Shown: one piece after another, positions 36,730-48,625 of the stretch
How the letters are laid out: every line of letters begins with the position of its first letter
Numbering within the stretch: the first letter of the stretch is position 1
Source: Lingula anatina
Lineage: Eukaryota > Brachiopoda > Lingulata > Lingulida > Lingulidae
Assembly (NCBI RefSeq): GCF_001039355.2
Contig: NW_019775974.1
Span: forward strand, 65,443-129,442
Reading direction: 5' to 3'
DNA: 64,000 nucleotides
The notes under the pieces: model-generated
The model's database searches: none
Seen by the model: the letters and a program-made list of their open reading frames with translations, nothing else
Told to the model about the DNA's origin: nothing
Position numbers and translations under genes: made by a program

Positions 36730-36757
36730 TTTTGTTGTTGTTGTTGTTGTTGTTGTT
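36730..36757. repeat. (TTG)n microsatellite
   Basis: About nine TTG units; the sister copy near 41470 is similar. Confidence 0.9.
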
Positions 36758-37042
36758 AAAGATACGTTAGTACATGTATACATCATAAAATCTGAGCGAT
36801 ATATATATCCAGAATTGTTTGTATGTTTTCTATGATTCGCATGCTTTTTAGGTGATAAATGTGTGCACATTTTAGCATATAAGTTTTAACATGCTTACTT
36901 TTACTTCTCTCGATCATTACAAACACACATGGCATGCACGCATACATACACATGTACAGGTAAACGTATGCAAGCAAACACACATACATGTACACGCACA
37001 CACACACACACACACACAGACGCACACACGCTCGCACATACG

Positions 37043-37142
37043 CCCCAGCAGACAAACGACATTGATTCACCGTTGAATCAACGTTACTTTTGGTGGATCA
37101 ACGTTGAATCAACGTGGAATCAATGTCGTTTGCCTGCTGGGG
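37043..37142. mobile_element. 100-bp palindromic element
   Basis: CCCCAGCAGACAAACGACAT and its near-perfect complement bracket a core of atcaacgttgaatcaacgt repeats. It follows an AC microsatellite. Present in both copies of the large block (second at 41767-41866). Looks like a very short MITE. Confidence 0.75.
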
Positions 37143-38398
37143 CATGACTTGATAAAACCACATTGTTTTAAAAAACGGCTATAGTGTGTTACAAAGAATC
37201 ATGATTCAAGTAAAAATAAAACAGCTTACTCAGTTGCTTTTAACAAAAAAATCTAAAGGCAGCTTACCTCGTTTATATTCTTAACTACTCTTTAGACCAA
37301 GTCCGACATCGTCTTCGCACCTAAGTCCTCACAGAGTTGTTAACTTGTTAACGTTTAAAAGGTATATCACACATCGGTAAATATTTTACAGGTGAACCAG
37401 CTACTTAAATTGTGGATAAATCGTAAACGAAACTTTGGCCGGGAAAATGCAAGCCCGACTTAACGAGTTTGCCAGCGTGACTTTTAATTCAATGAATAAA
37501 CCCCAGACCCTAGCAGTCGCTCCCAAGGACGTTATCTTGTGTCTGCTGATTTTTTTTTAAAGTGATGTTATGCCTGTCATGTCTGTCACAGATACAATAC
37601 AGCTGATCAAGATTTAGGTGAGTTACCTGAGAGGTTCGTACTGCGCTGCCAGTTACTTGGTAACGACATTTACAATATATGACCAATGGAGTCATAAATA
37701 TATGGAGCCAAGATACGGCTGAGACGTGCATGTCGGGAAGAATCAAATAGACTGTATACGCCACGATACTAAGGTAAATTTCCATTTTTATCCAGTAGTA
37801 AGCTTAATCTAAAACTCTCCAAACCAACACTTTTTCCTCTGAAAAATACTTGCAGTCATCGTAATCGAAAATGATTGATATTTGGTCACTGATATAATAG
37901 GAGCTGCATGGAAACCTAATTGACTGTTTTCGTTGCTTTTTTTTCCGAAACGCAAGGTCATCATTTACATAGAATTTGTGAACATATTGTAACAATTGGA
38001 GTAACTGGGTCTACGAATCCGCTATAAGAAATCATTATAAATAAAGTAAATACGGGCTTCAAGATCGTCTGCTATAACCTGTTTCTATTTTTATTTATCT
38101 ATCTATTTTTTATTTTGCACTTAATCTTACCTAAAAATTTCGTTTTCCTTAGAGCCACATGTCCTGGGGTTTATCCATACAAACTCCGTAGTTTAGTCTT
38201 TCATTTAAATCCGAAATAAGGGAAAAATAGCCCTAAATCTTCAATGTTAGTGACACTTCCATGCTCAACGACCATGCTGTTGGGTCGCGACCCTGACCTT
38301 TGACCGCAGCGCGTGCATGACGTAGTGGAGTCTATAAATAGGGCTTCAGAGCTCAAAGCGGGGCCTTCAAAATCCTTAATCCACGGTATGGGCTCTAA

Positions 38399-39083
38399 AG
38401 CCCGCCGCACACAGACAATTTTTTCGCCGGCCGATCGGTCGTCCTGGATGAGATCAACGCACACACACGACAAGCTGTCGCAACAAAGCGCCAACTGGTG
38501 TGGTGAAAGTGACGTAGTTATTATCTCGTCCGCGAGGTGGGGCGTTGTTTCAAAATGGCTGCAATTTGTAATGATAAGAGTTAAAATTAAATGTAAGAGT
38601 ATAACAAGATTACTTAAATTAATTTAATTGAAAAATGAGCAATTTGAAATGCCCAAATTTTCTAAATCAACGCAATACTCATAGACCATAAAAATACAGC
38701 CTATAGGATGACAACAGTTTGTCAGTTTAGACAGATTTAGTCGCCTCGATGCAGCGTTACGTCGTTGAATGGTTTACGACGCTGAAAATTAAAAAAATAA
38801 TAATAATAATAATACTAATACTAATAGAAAATTACTGGGGGCATCCATATTGAATTCTGACGTGGGCACGTGATATCAGATGGCGCAACCATTGGCTGAA
38901 GATAATGATCAGCGCGACAAATTGTCGTAGGAAAGCGCACACACTACGGTACGACGTTTAAAAATCAAACATGTTTGATTCTCTCCCGACTAGTTGAAAA
39001 GTTGTCATGGAGCAGCGCAGACAGGCCGATATTTTGTCGTAAGTGTGTCGGCCGACAAAAAATCATTCTGTGTGCGGCGGGCT
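38399..39083. mobile_element. Harbinger-like MITE with empty site
   Basis: Ends AGCCCGCCGCACACAGA and TCTGTGTGCGGCGGGCT are inverted. TTA follows the right end (39084-39086) and TAA precedes the left (38396-38398). The sister block at 43122-43132 reads ctcTTAcgg without the element, so the target was TTA and the left copy has one change. Length is 685 bp with no coding sequence; the arm extends about 37 bases, into aattttttcgccggccga. Confidence 0.88.
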
Positions 39084-39204
39084 TTACGGCCTGTTTACGT
39101 CCAAATTTTGCGCAGACTCTTACGTGCCACGAAAGTTCCTTTTTGCAGAATTTGGAGTTCGCAGACAGCCCGTAAGCACGTACGCATACTATTGTCTTAA
39201 GGCN

Positions 39205-42200
39205 TTAACACCTCAAGTATCTCACTTATTGTGTTTGTTAGTTAGGTTAAAAACAGGATTGCGACTACCAATGCCTACCTGTGTATTTGTAAATAAACGG
39301 ACCCCGCCCTACGCGAACGCGACGATAATCCATGCGTAACAGTTACTTCATAAAACCTTTTAAAACCCCCGAATATGTCGAAAAGCAATGCGGCAGAAGG
39401 AAAATAAGACTTGGCGCCGCAGCCCTGGTCTTAAAAGCCACTCTGTCCATCAGAAACGCCGAGGAACGTCCCCTAGCGTTCTTCTGTGAAGACCTTACCT
39501 TCAGCGAGTGAGGTAATTAAGTCTACAAGACAGCGGGTTTAAAATCGTTATAAACCTCGGCTATCCAATGTTTTCGCCGTGATATGGGTTCTGCCAGTTT
39601 GCCGCTGACCCCAGAGTGAACACTATGTCTCTGGGCAGATGATGCGGTCACCACAGTGAATATATCATCTTTATGGAGAAATCCTCTCTTAGCCAAAATT
39701 CCCTACCTCATATAAACTGCACTCACCATACATTTCGTACCGCTCTGCAATAATACAACTAGAACTACTTTACGTGTACTTGTGGACAATATTGACAAAC
39801 TCCCCTGCTTGTTAAGCTAACAACTAAAACAGAAAAAAGGCATCACCTGTGCATTTCCACCTGCTGTACCTCTAAACATGGCGCCTGTACCCAGCTCTGC
39901 CGTGTCAGTTTAATATCGATTTCCCTCCCTCTCTGTATAGAGCTGCACAGCGCTGGCTTTCTCCTTATTTAACACGTGAACTTCTATTGTTCGCGGCTGC
40001 AGCATTGCTAATAATTGTATAGAGGGCCCGGCCTGTGTGTTATATATAGAAATATATAGATGTACCTGCACCTTGTACAGGTTGACAACAGGGTTGTGTA
40101 AAACTTGCGATAAACACTGTAATTATCATAAATCTGTCACATCTTGATGTATTATATAACTAAAAAAGTTGGCCTGAACTTCAGTATCAAAATGTTAAAA
40201 CAACTTTGAACCGTCATACAAAGAAAGAAAGACGGGTGGATGCAGATCAATTATCAAATGTAGAAGACGGAAAATATTGGGTGTTAAAGTTATGGTTAAG
40301 TTTTCGGTTGTAAAGCCGTAGGTGTAGATAAAACCGATTCTCGGGATCTTGTTTCTGAAAGGGTTTTCAGTTCTTCGCTAAGGGAAGGCTGCAGAACTGA
40401 ACCGGTACAGATTAGTCATTACTATATCACGGCATATTATTTACACGTACATGTACCGTGTAGTTTTCCATAATAAATATTGTAAACCACTAAGCTGCCT
40501 GTGGTCGTCCCTCGATTATAACCTCTTAGTGCAACCTGACCTCAGAAGTCATACAGTGCAATAGCATGTGCCAGTAAATGTGCTTGAATTTTTAGTGGTT
40601 GATTAAAATATCAGTGTTATAGTGTGGACTCACGGGATCTCTGCGACGTCGCTCAGCCTAATACCACTACATGTGTACCCGTACGCTGTTCAATTCCAGG
40701 CGACCGACTACGCTATGAGAGACTGGCGTAATAGGGACAATATTGAAACAGTAGTGAAATTATCGTAATAATAATGACATAATTTAAAGAAAAATCTTAA
40801 TACAGTGCAAGTGTCCCCGAGTAGGAAGTCTAATGTAACGTCTGTTTTAACCAAGGTCAGACTGGGTTTCCATGCCTAACTCCCTGGGGAGTCTCACTAA
40901 ATTGCTGTCAACTTGACCGGCTTAAATGTCTGTTACGCCTTGTAAAGCTGTTAAGGGGTAATTATCTTTAACCCCTAGCTGATTCGGTCCAAGTATGCAG
41001 TAAGTAGGTAAACTCTTTTTCCTTTTTATAGTGAGGTGCTACATAAAAGGGAAAAAGACTTTACGTAACTACTGCATGAAAGACGCGAAGCGTTTAAATG
41101 TGACGTAGGTAAAAACGTTCCAACATACCCGCCTAAATATTAGTTCATTGGGAAATACAAAAGATAGCGTTTTTCTTTGGTTACAGTGCGGTTGCAAAAT
41201 GAGGTTTTACAAAGATGTTTTTTCTATTATGAACAACATATTTTAATAGGCGTTAAACAAAAAAGGACCCTTACTGAAATACATTTTCCTGTAAATCTCG
41301 CTACTGTTTTAGAGAACTAGACTGACGACATCATCAATACCAATACACACTGAGACGAGCCTATTTTCAGCCTTCCCATGGCTGACCTGACACGTGTCAA
41401 GACGTGATCTGACACTGATCTTGTGCCTTTGTGTTTCCATGGGCTGCCATATTACAAATACAGAGGCTTTTGTTGTTGTTGTTGTTGTTGTTGTTAAAGA
41501 TACGTTAGTACATGTATACATCATAAAATCTGAGCGATATATATATCCAGAATTGTTTGTATGTTTTCTATGATTCGCATGCTTTTTAGGTGATAAATGT
41601 GTGCACATTTTAGCATATAAGTTTTAACATGCTTACTTTTACTTCTCTCGATCATTACAAACACACATGGCATGCACGCATACTTACACATGTACAGGCA
41701 AACGTATGCAAGCAAACACACATACATACACACACACACACAGACGCACACACGCTCGCACATACGCCCCAGCAGACAAACGACATTGATTCACCGTTGA
41801 ATCAACGTTACTTTTGGTGGATCAACGTTGAATCAGCGTGGAATCAATGTCGTTTGCCTGCTGGGGCATGACTTGATAAAACCACATTGTTTTTATAAAA
41901 CGGCTATAGTGTGTTACAAAGAATCATGATTCAAGTAAAAAATAAAACAGCTTACTCAGTTGCTTTTAACAAAAAAATCTAAAGGCAGCTTACCTCGTTT
42001 ATATTCTTTACTACTCTTTAGACCAAGTCCGACATCGTCTTCGCACCCAAGTCCTCACAGAGTTGTTAACTTGTTAACGTTTAAAAGGTATATCACACAT
42101 CGTTAAATATTTTACAGGTGAACCAGCTACTTTAATTGTGGATAAATCGTAAACGAAACTTTGGCCTGGAAAATGCAAGCCCGACTTAACGAGTTTGCCA

Positions 42201-43244
42201 GCGTGACTTTTAATTCAATGAATAAACCCCAGACCCTAGCAGTCGCTCCCAAGGACGTTATCTTGTGTCTGCTGATTTTTTTTTAAGTGATGTTATGCCT
42301 GTCATGTCTGTCACAGATACAATACAGCTGATCAAGATTTAGGCGAGTTACCTGAGAGGTTCGTACTGCGCTGCCAGTTACTTGGTAACGACATTTACAA
42401 TATATGACCAATGGAGTCATAAATATATGGAGCCAAGACACGGCTGAGACGTGCATGTCGGGAAGAATCAAATAGACTTTATACGCCACGATACTAAGGT
42501 AAATTTCCATTTTTATCCAGTAGTAAGCTTAATCTAAAACTCTCCAAACCAACACTTTTTCCTCTGAAAAATACTTGCAGTCATCGTAATCGAAAATGAT
42601 TGATATTTGGTCACTGATGTTATATAATAGGAGCTGCATGGAAACCTAATTGACTGTTTTCGTTGCTTTTTTTTTTCGAAACGCAAGGTCATCATTTACA
42701 TAGAATTTGTGAACATATTGTAACAATTGGAGTCACTGGGTCTACGAATCCGCTATAAGAAATCATTATAAATAAAGTAAATACGGGCTTCAAGATCGTC
42801 TGCTATAACCTGTTTCTATTTTTATTTATCTATTTATTTTTTTATTTTGCACTTAATCTTACCTAAAATTTCGTTTTCCTTAGAGCCACATGTCCTAGGG
42901 TTTATCCATACAAACTCCGTAGTTAAGTCTTTCATTTAAATCCGAAATAAGGGAAAAATAGCCCTAAATCTTCAATGCTAGTGACACTTCCATGCTCAAC
43001 GACCATGCTGTTGGGTCGCGACCCTGACCTTTGACCGCAGCGCGTGCATGACGTAGCGGAGTCTATAAATAGGGCTGTAGAGCTCAAAGCGGGGCCTTCA
43101 AAAACCTTAATCCACGGTACGGGCTCTTACGGCCTGTTTACGTCCAAATTTTGCGCAGCATCTTACGTGCCACGCAAGTTCTTTTTGCAGAATTTGGAGT
43201 TCGCAGACAGCCCGTAAGCACAAACGGATAATATTGTCTTAAAG
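39205..43244. repeat. Large duplicated block, second copy (probable haplotype 2)
   Basis: Starts immediately after the single N at 39204 and follows the first copy throughout, lacking the insertions at 36247-36692 and 38399-39083. It continues past the point where the first copy stops into new sequence at about 43245. Confidence 0.92.
41767..41866. mobile_element. 100-bp palindromic element, second copy
   Basis: Same ends and core as 37043-37142 with one or two substitutions, at the equivalent place in the second block. Confidence 0.75.
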
Positions 43245-46200
43245 ATTCTACGAATAATCTGCGAAAAGCAAGGCCGCAAGCGTATCTTGCCCCCCTCGCA
43301 AGGAGTTCCCAAGTGGGCGAAGCAAGTGGTAAGCAATGAAGGTGCGTGTTGAGTACGGCGTACGCCCTCACAACCAACGAACGAAGTCAAAAGCGTGGCA
43401 GGAATGCGTCGTACATGCGTCATCCCTACGCCAGGAGTGTGAAAAGGCGTGCTCACGACACACTCTAGTATCTCGACAATTAACGTCGATTGTGCAACGT
43501 GTAAGGGCCTACAACATTTTTTAAAATTTTAGAATTTTGCTCATTTCAGCTTCTAATATGCCCCCAAAGGGCAAAGGAAAGAAGCTTAGAGAGCAGAAAA
43601 GAAGGGAGGAGGGAAAAGAAAGAAGGGGAGAACAGGAGGCAAAACTGACGTACGCCGTCAGTAGGCTACCTCATCTCAAGCGTGTGAGGCAAGTAGCCTA
43701 TGAAGCAAAAGTGACGTAAAGGGAACTACTTTCGCCATGCGTTACATTTTCTTCATAAATGGCGAGTTCGTGCCACGTACGCAGGTAGCAAGACAAATTC
43801 TAGAAAGGTATACAATTTCCACGGCCATTGCGCCTTGCAATTTGCGACCCTGCTTGAAAGGACATCTCACGTGGCCCCTGCGACTCAGAAGGCAGTCTTG
43901 CGCCTTTCCATTGCAAACTTTCCTCCACCTCTATGAACTCCACGGATTTTTCTGCAACCAAAATTCGCAGGAGACGATCCTAAAATTCGTGCGTGCGGTT
44001 GTGACTGAGTCTTTACAGAGATTCCCTGTTCCACCGAAATTCTTTCCACCAGCTAGTGTCAGTGAGTTAGATTCTTTCTTATTTATTAGTCTTCCCCTGC
44101 GGGGGTAACTCGTCTTCCGTTCAACCTCATGTATTTAAGAAGGGATTTTAATATAACTTACCTTAATTTTATTAGTTACCAGTAGTTACGTTCTTTGTTT
44201 AGATCCTCCCCGTAGCTTACTCGCCACCCTGCCTTAGATTAACTGTTTCCACTCACTTGTATTATTTTGCACTCTATGTCGGAGACATTTAATATTTCAT
44301 AGACAATGTCAATAATTTCAAGTCATAACTTTTATTGTATTCTCTATAATACATTGTGTCAATTTTGAAGAAGCTGAGTAAGGCTTGTTTACCTGTCGCA
44401 TAAAGAAGCCAGTGATAAGGAAGTGTATGAAGCCATTGGCTGGAGTACGTACTAAAGTGTGTAATATTGAATAGAGAGTCAGAATGTACCTGAGCAGGCA
44501 ACGAGTTCACATTAAACGATTGAAACTGGTCATTTTTGTCAGTGTGGATTTCCTCTTTAGCGTTCAGACGTAACGATTTCGACCGCGAATCTGGAAGGTT
44601 ATACTAAAGCGTTATCCTAACTAAAAGTGTCCAACGGTGTCGGTATTTCGAGCCTAATTCTAAATTACGTTTGTATCTAAATTTGCTCGGTTCCGGACAT
44701 CTAGTTAAGCATGGAGATATTGGTCCCTTGGTTGCAGATGCTTTGTGTTCCTGGCCAAGCTTCCTGCAGTTTATGATGGCGAAGAGAAGTGCACATCTCA
44801 TCCCTGGGTGAAAGGCCGTACGGGTCCGGGGCGCCATTGGTGAAGCGCAGACGTCAGCTTGGAGCTGTTGATGATGTTCCAGTCCAATTGCGCAGTGGTT
44901 TCTTCCGAGATGGACATGATTGTATTTTGTCCCTTTTAGTTGTCCGGCCTGGATCGTCGGGTATGTTATTCAGCCAGCTGAAACCAAGAAGAAACAAAGT
45001 GATGGTCAAGGTCATCCTACATCAACGATGTCGACCTACACAGCGTTGCCAGCAGAGATGTCAGATGTCGTCACACACTACCCAACTCCACCGACGATGT
45101 TGTTGCACGTGGTGCCATCAACGAAGTTGTCCTAGGCAGAGTTACTAGCGGAGATGTCAGATGTCGATGCATGCTACCCAACTCCGCCTACGATGTCGTC
45201 ACATACTACGTCATATATATATATATAGCTAGGGTTCTTCGCACGCATCACCATAATCTCAATTTTATAGACTTTCATGACTATAAGTCAGGTGATATTC
45301 ACCATTGACTGAAAATTTTATTGTCGATTTTTGCGTTTAATAAAAATGTTAAAAACATAAATCGGCCTCGTTATTTCTGAAGGACAGGGGTATACTTTCC
45401 CTGCGAAACAGTTCCCATGTTGCGCTCGGGGCAGACCCCTCGCGTTACAATATTTTAACAGATCATAATTTATCTTTATTATTTGTGGTTGTTTAAAACA
45501 TGTTTGACATCCATTTTGAAGTCTCTACGCGAAACTTATTAACAGTTTACCGACAGCATAACATCGACAAATGGATTGCCGTAAAAACTGGAAATCTCAC
45601 ATTTCAAATGGAGCTTGCGTAGTGTTTTAATTAATACATGTAAATAGTAGTCATAAATTTTACTCATCATAACTGTGTTTCCATGTCAGTAAAATTGACA
45701 GCACTGGTAGTCTGCGAGGCAGTTGTTTACATTAATTTATATCATTATTAGGTATGTTTATGTTAAATTAAAGATATACCTGGTAACAACAATTCGTTTC
45801 TGGTAAAAAACGGATTTTCCTGGGGTAAACGACGATTTTCTCATACTTACCAATGGTTAAGGAATTCATTCCGTCATTCAGATTAGCTCATTTTTTTTTC
45901 TAAAAAAATTAGGTCTTTTTTTAGGTCTCTTACGTGAAGCCATCTTTGAATGTCTACGTGGTCTGATGATAAGCACAGATTCCAGAGTAATTGCGCTAAC
46001 CGCAGTTTTGGTGGTAAAATGGAATTTATTATATTTCAATGAGTTGTTTACGATGCATTTATTAGAAAAAAATGAATCTCATGCGCAGAGTTGTCATCTC
46101 TTTAAACTCTGCTGAACAAACTCAAAATCTGCTGCTTTTCACCCTTGTTTTACACCTGTATTTTGTAAGGGCACGTGTCCACGTACTAGTCATCTTTACC

Positions 46201-46260
46201 ACACTGGTCACGTGACCACCCTGATCTCTTTTTAAAACAACCAATTTCTTTCTGTTTACT
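43245..46260. other. No supported gene
   Basis: Contains short open frames on both strands (for example 43737-44108 +) without recognisable domains. Two imperfect units of a gatgtcagatgtcg...ctacccaactccrcc repeat lie near 45056-45205. Some of this may be relict transposon sequence, but nothing diagnostic is visible. Confidence 0.4.
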
Positions 46261-46264
46261 TCAT

Positions 46265-46270
46265 TTTATT
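46265..46270 (-). promoter_or_regulatory. Candidate polyadenylation signal of SEC22 gene
   Basis: AATAAA on the reverse strand about 140 bases after the stop codon at 46409. Confidence 0.5.
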
Positions 46271-46408
46271 TTCTTTTTGATTAAATGAGAAATCATGTTG
46301 AAATACAGGTATACACATACTGGGTACTTAAAAAAAGGTTAGCAAAATAATTGAAAGACGAACATGACATTTTTTTTTCTTTTTGAAAGCATGTTGACAG
46401 TGATATAT

Positions 46409-48579
46409 TTAAACGTGGTAATCCGGGACTTTATTCAAGCCGAGTCTATACAGAATGATAAAAGTAATGAGAAGATTTGCCAGGAAGTGGAACCCTATCT
46501 GCAGGAGGTTCCTCAGCTCCCACGTGACCAGCTGACACAGACACATCAGTATACTGGTCACGTACGTCTTGGACTTCTTCCAGCGAGAGTGGGTATACAG
46601 CAGGAATATCTGAAATATGGAGGAATAGTGGGTATACAGCAGGAATATCTGAAATATGGAGGAATAGTGGGTATACAGCAGGAATATCTGAAATATGGAG
46701 GAATAGTGGGTATACAGCAGGAATATCTGAAATATGGAGGAATAGAAGGTATACAGCAGGAATATCTGAAATATGAAGGAATAGCAGGGAATGAATTTGG
46801 AGATTATTTTGGTTGCAGATGTTGGGCCTTGTGTACTACTGAGTAGTATGGCACAAAGTACTACTGGCAGCAGTACAAGAAATATAATTTATGGCTACAA
46901 TTACATTAAATCATTTGATTAATTAATTAATTAATTAATTTATTTATTACTAAAATCACCTTAAAAGATGAATAAAAGAATAAATATATATAATAATACA
47001 AAAAAAAAAAAAACAGTAATTAAAATGATTTTAAGAGCATTCCCGCCAACATATATTCTTTTAAGAGTCTGTTCTGATAGCTGGGGCTGTTTACTAAGGA
47101 CCTCAGCGTATCAACCAGTCCTGCCGGTGCATGCAGGTCCGCATCTTTTTCTGTTTGCTGAGACAGTATATTTAAAGTTAGGAGCTACACATAAATACAT
47201 GTCCCACTTAATTTATTAGTGGAAGGATTCCTAATTCTCTTTTTCTCTATTTCATGTGTATCTCTCAGTTTAAAGGATATCTGCAACAACTTTAACCTCA
47301 TACCACATATGAGGATAACTTCATAGAATAGCTTAAGTAAAAGTTAACCTTAACTTTGATACCCAAACTTTTAGTTAGCATTGTTTTAAGATAATTCAAA
47401 AGGTGGAGGTCCACTAAAATAGGAATATGAGACATATTTCACTAAAAGTAAGAAATATTTAATCCCAGCCTACCTGATATATACAGAAGAGACTTGTGAG
47501 CATGAACGCAGCACCATATACAAAAGAGTTGATCTCTGTTAACTGAAAGTATACAACATGGAAATATTGTTCAAGAAATCAGGGTATATCTTTGGTCATG
47601 TAACAGCTTTAACAGTGTTTAAGAATTATTCAAAAACAATGCATTGTGTGTTGTATCATATTGCAGTGTGTTTGTGTGAGTGTGTGTGCGTGCGTGCATG
47701 TGTGTGTGTGAATATTGTGTTAAACTGCATCTAATACAAGGACTGCTTTCGCTGCATACACTTTTATGTACATGTATATGATTGTAGAGTTGTACAATGT
47801 GATGTGTACCATGATGCTCTTGTTTTGTGAATGTGTTGTTTTGTGGTATTCTATCATATTGTATTGCATTGTGTTCACATTCAGTTGTATTTTGTGGTGT
47901 TGTGTTGCATAGTGCTGTTAGTGTTATGTTGTATATCTCAGTTTTTTCACCTGCATCTACATGGATGTGACCATCGTTGTGTTGTGTTGTATATATCAGT
48001 GCTGCCACCTACATCTACATGGATGTGACCATCTTTGTGTTATGTTGTGTTGTATATATCAGTGCTGCCACCTACATCTACATGGATGTGACCATTGTTG
48101 TGTTGTGTTGTATATATCAGTGCTGCCACCTACATCTACATGGATGTGACCATCGTTGTGTTGTGTTGTATGTTGTGTTGTATATATCAGTGCTGCCACC
48201 TACATCTACATGGATGTGACCATCGTTGATAACTGACATGCCGCGGGTTAAGTTCAGGACAGCACAGATCACATTCAACATGGCGGACAGTTTCCCCAGC
48301 CACCCCAGTGGGAGGCGTAGCTGTGCCACAGGCGTCACTGCAAACACAGAGTTACATAGTACCAAGGTTCACAGCTTTTGTTTTTAAATTAGAAAATAAA
48401 ATATCAATATTGTCCTCATTTTGTATGCTTACGTTTTAGCTGCAACATATTGAGTCACATTATGGCTCCACTATGTAAAGACAACTATAAATGGCTTTAT
48501 GGGGTTTAGCCATACAATCATTTATTCATAAAAGTTATTAATGTTAAATCTTTGCATGTTTGCATGTTTGTGTCCCTGC

Positions 48580-48625
<46 letters not shown>

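Larger units (their letters stand above)
34010..39203. repeat. Large duplicated block, first copy (probable haplotype 1)
   Basis: From ttacacctcaagtatctc to tattgtcttaagg this block matches 39205-43244 nearly base for base, apart from two MITE insertions and scattered substitutions. It contains no supported gene. The copies are separated by one N at 39204. The block starts in open sequence but ends precisely at the N, as overlapping allelic contigs would. Confidence 0.92.

Noticed and set aside
43737-44108. + strand open frame of 123 codons
   Set aside because: Composition and lack of motifs suggest chance or relict transposon; nothing diagnostic.
46364-46846. + strand open frame with VGIQQEYLKYGG repeats
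   Set aside because: Antisense of SEC22 exon 6 and its acceptor array; the reverse strand matches SEC22A to the C-terminal residues.
47040-47165. Reverse frame in SEC22 intron 5 that looks coding (QTEKDADLHAPAGLVDTL)
   Set aside because: No homology recognised, SEC22 reads through without it, and splice signals were not convincing.
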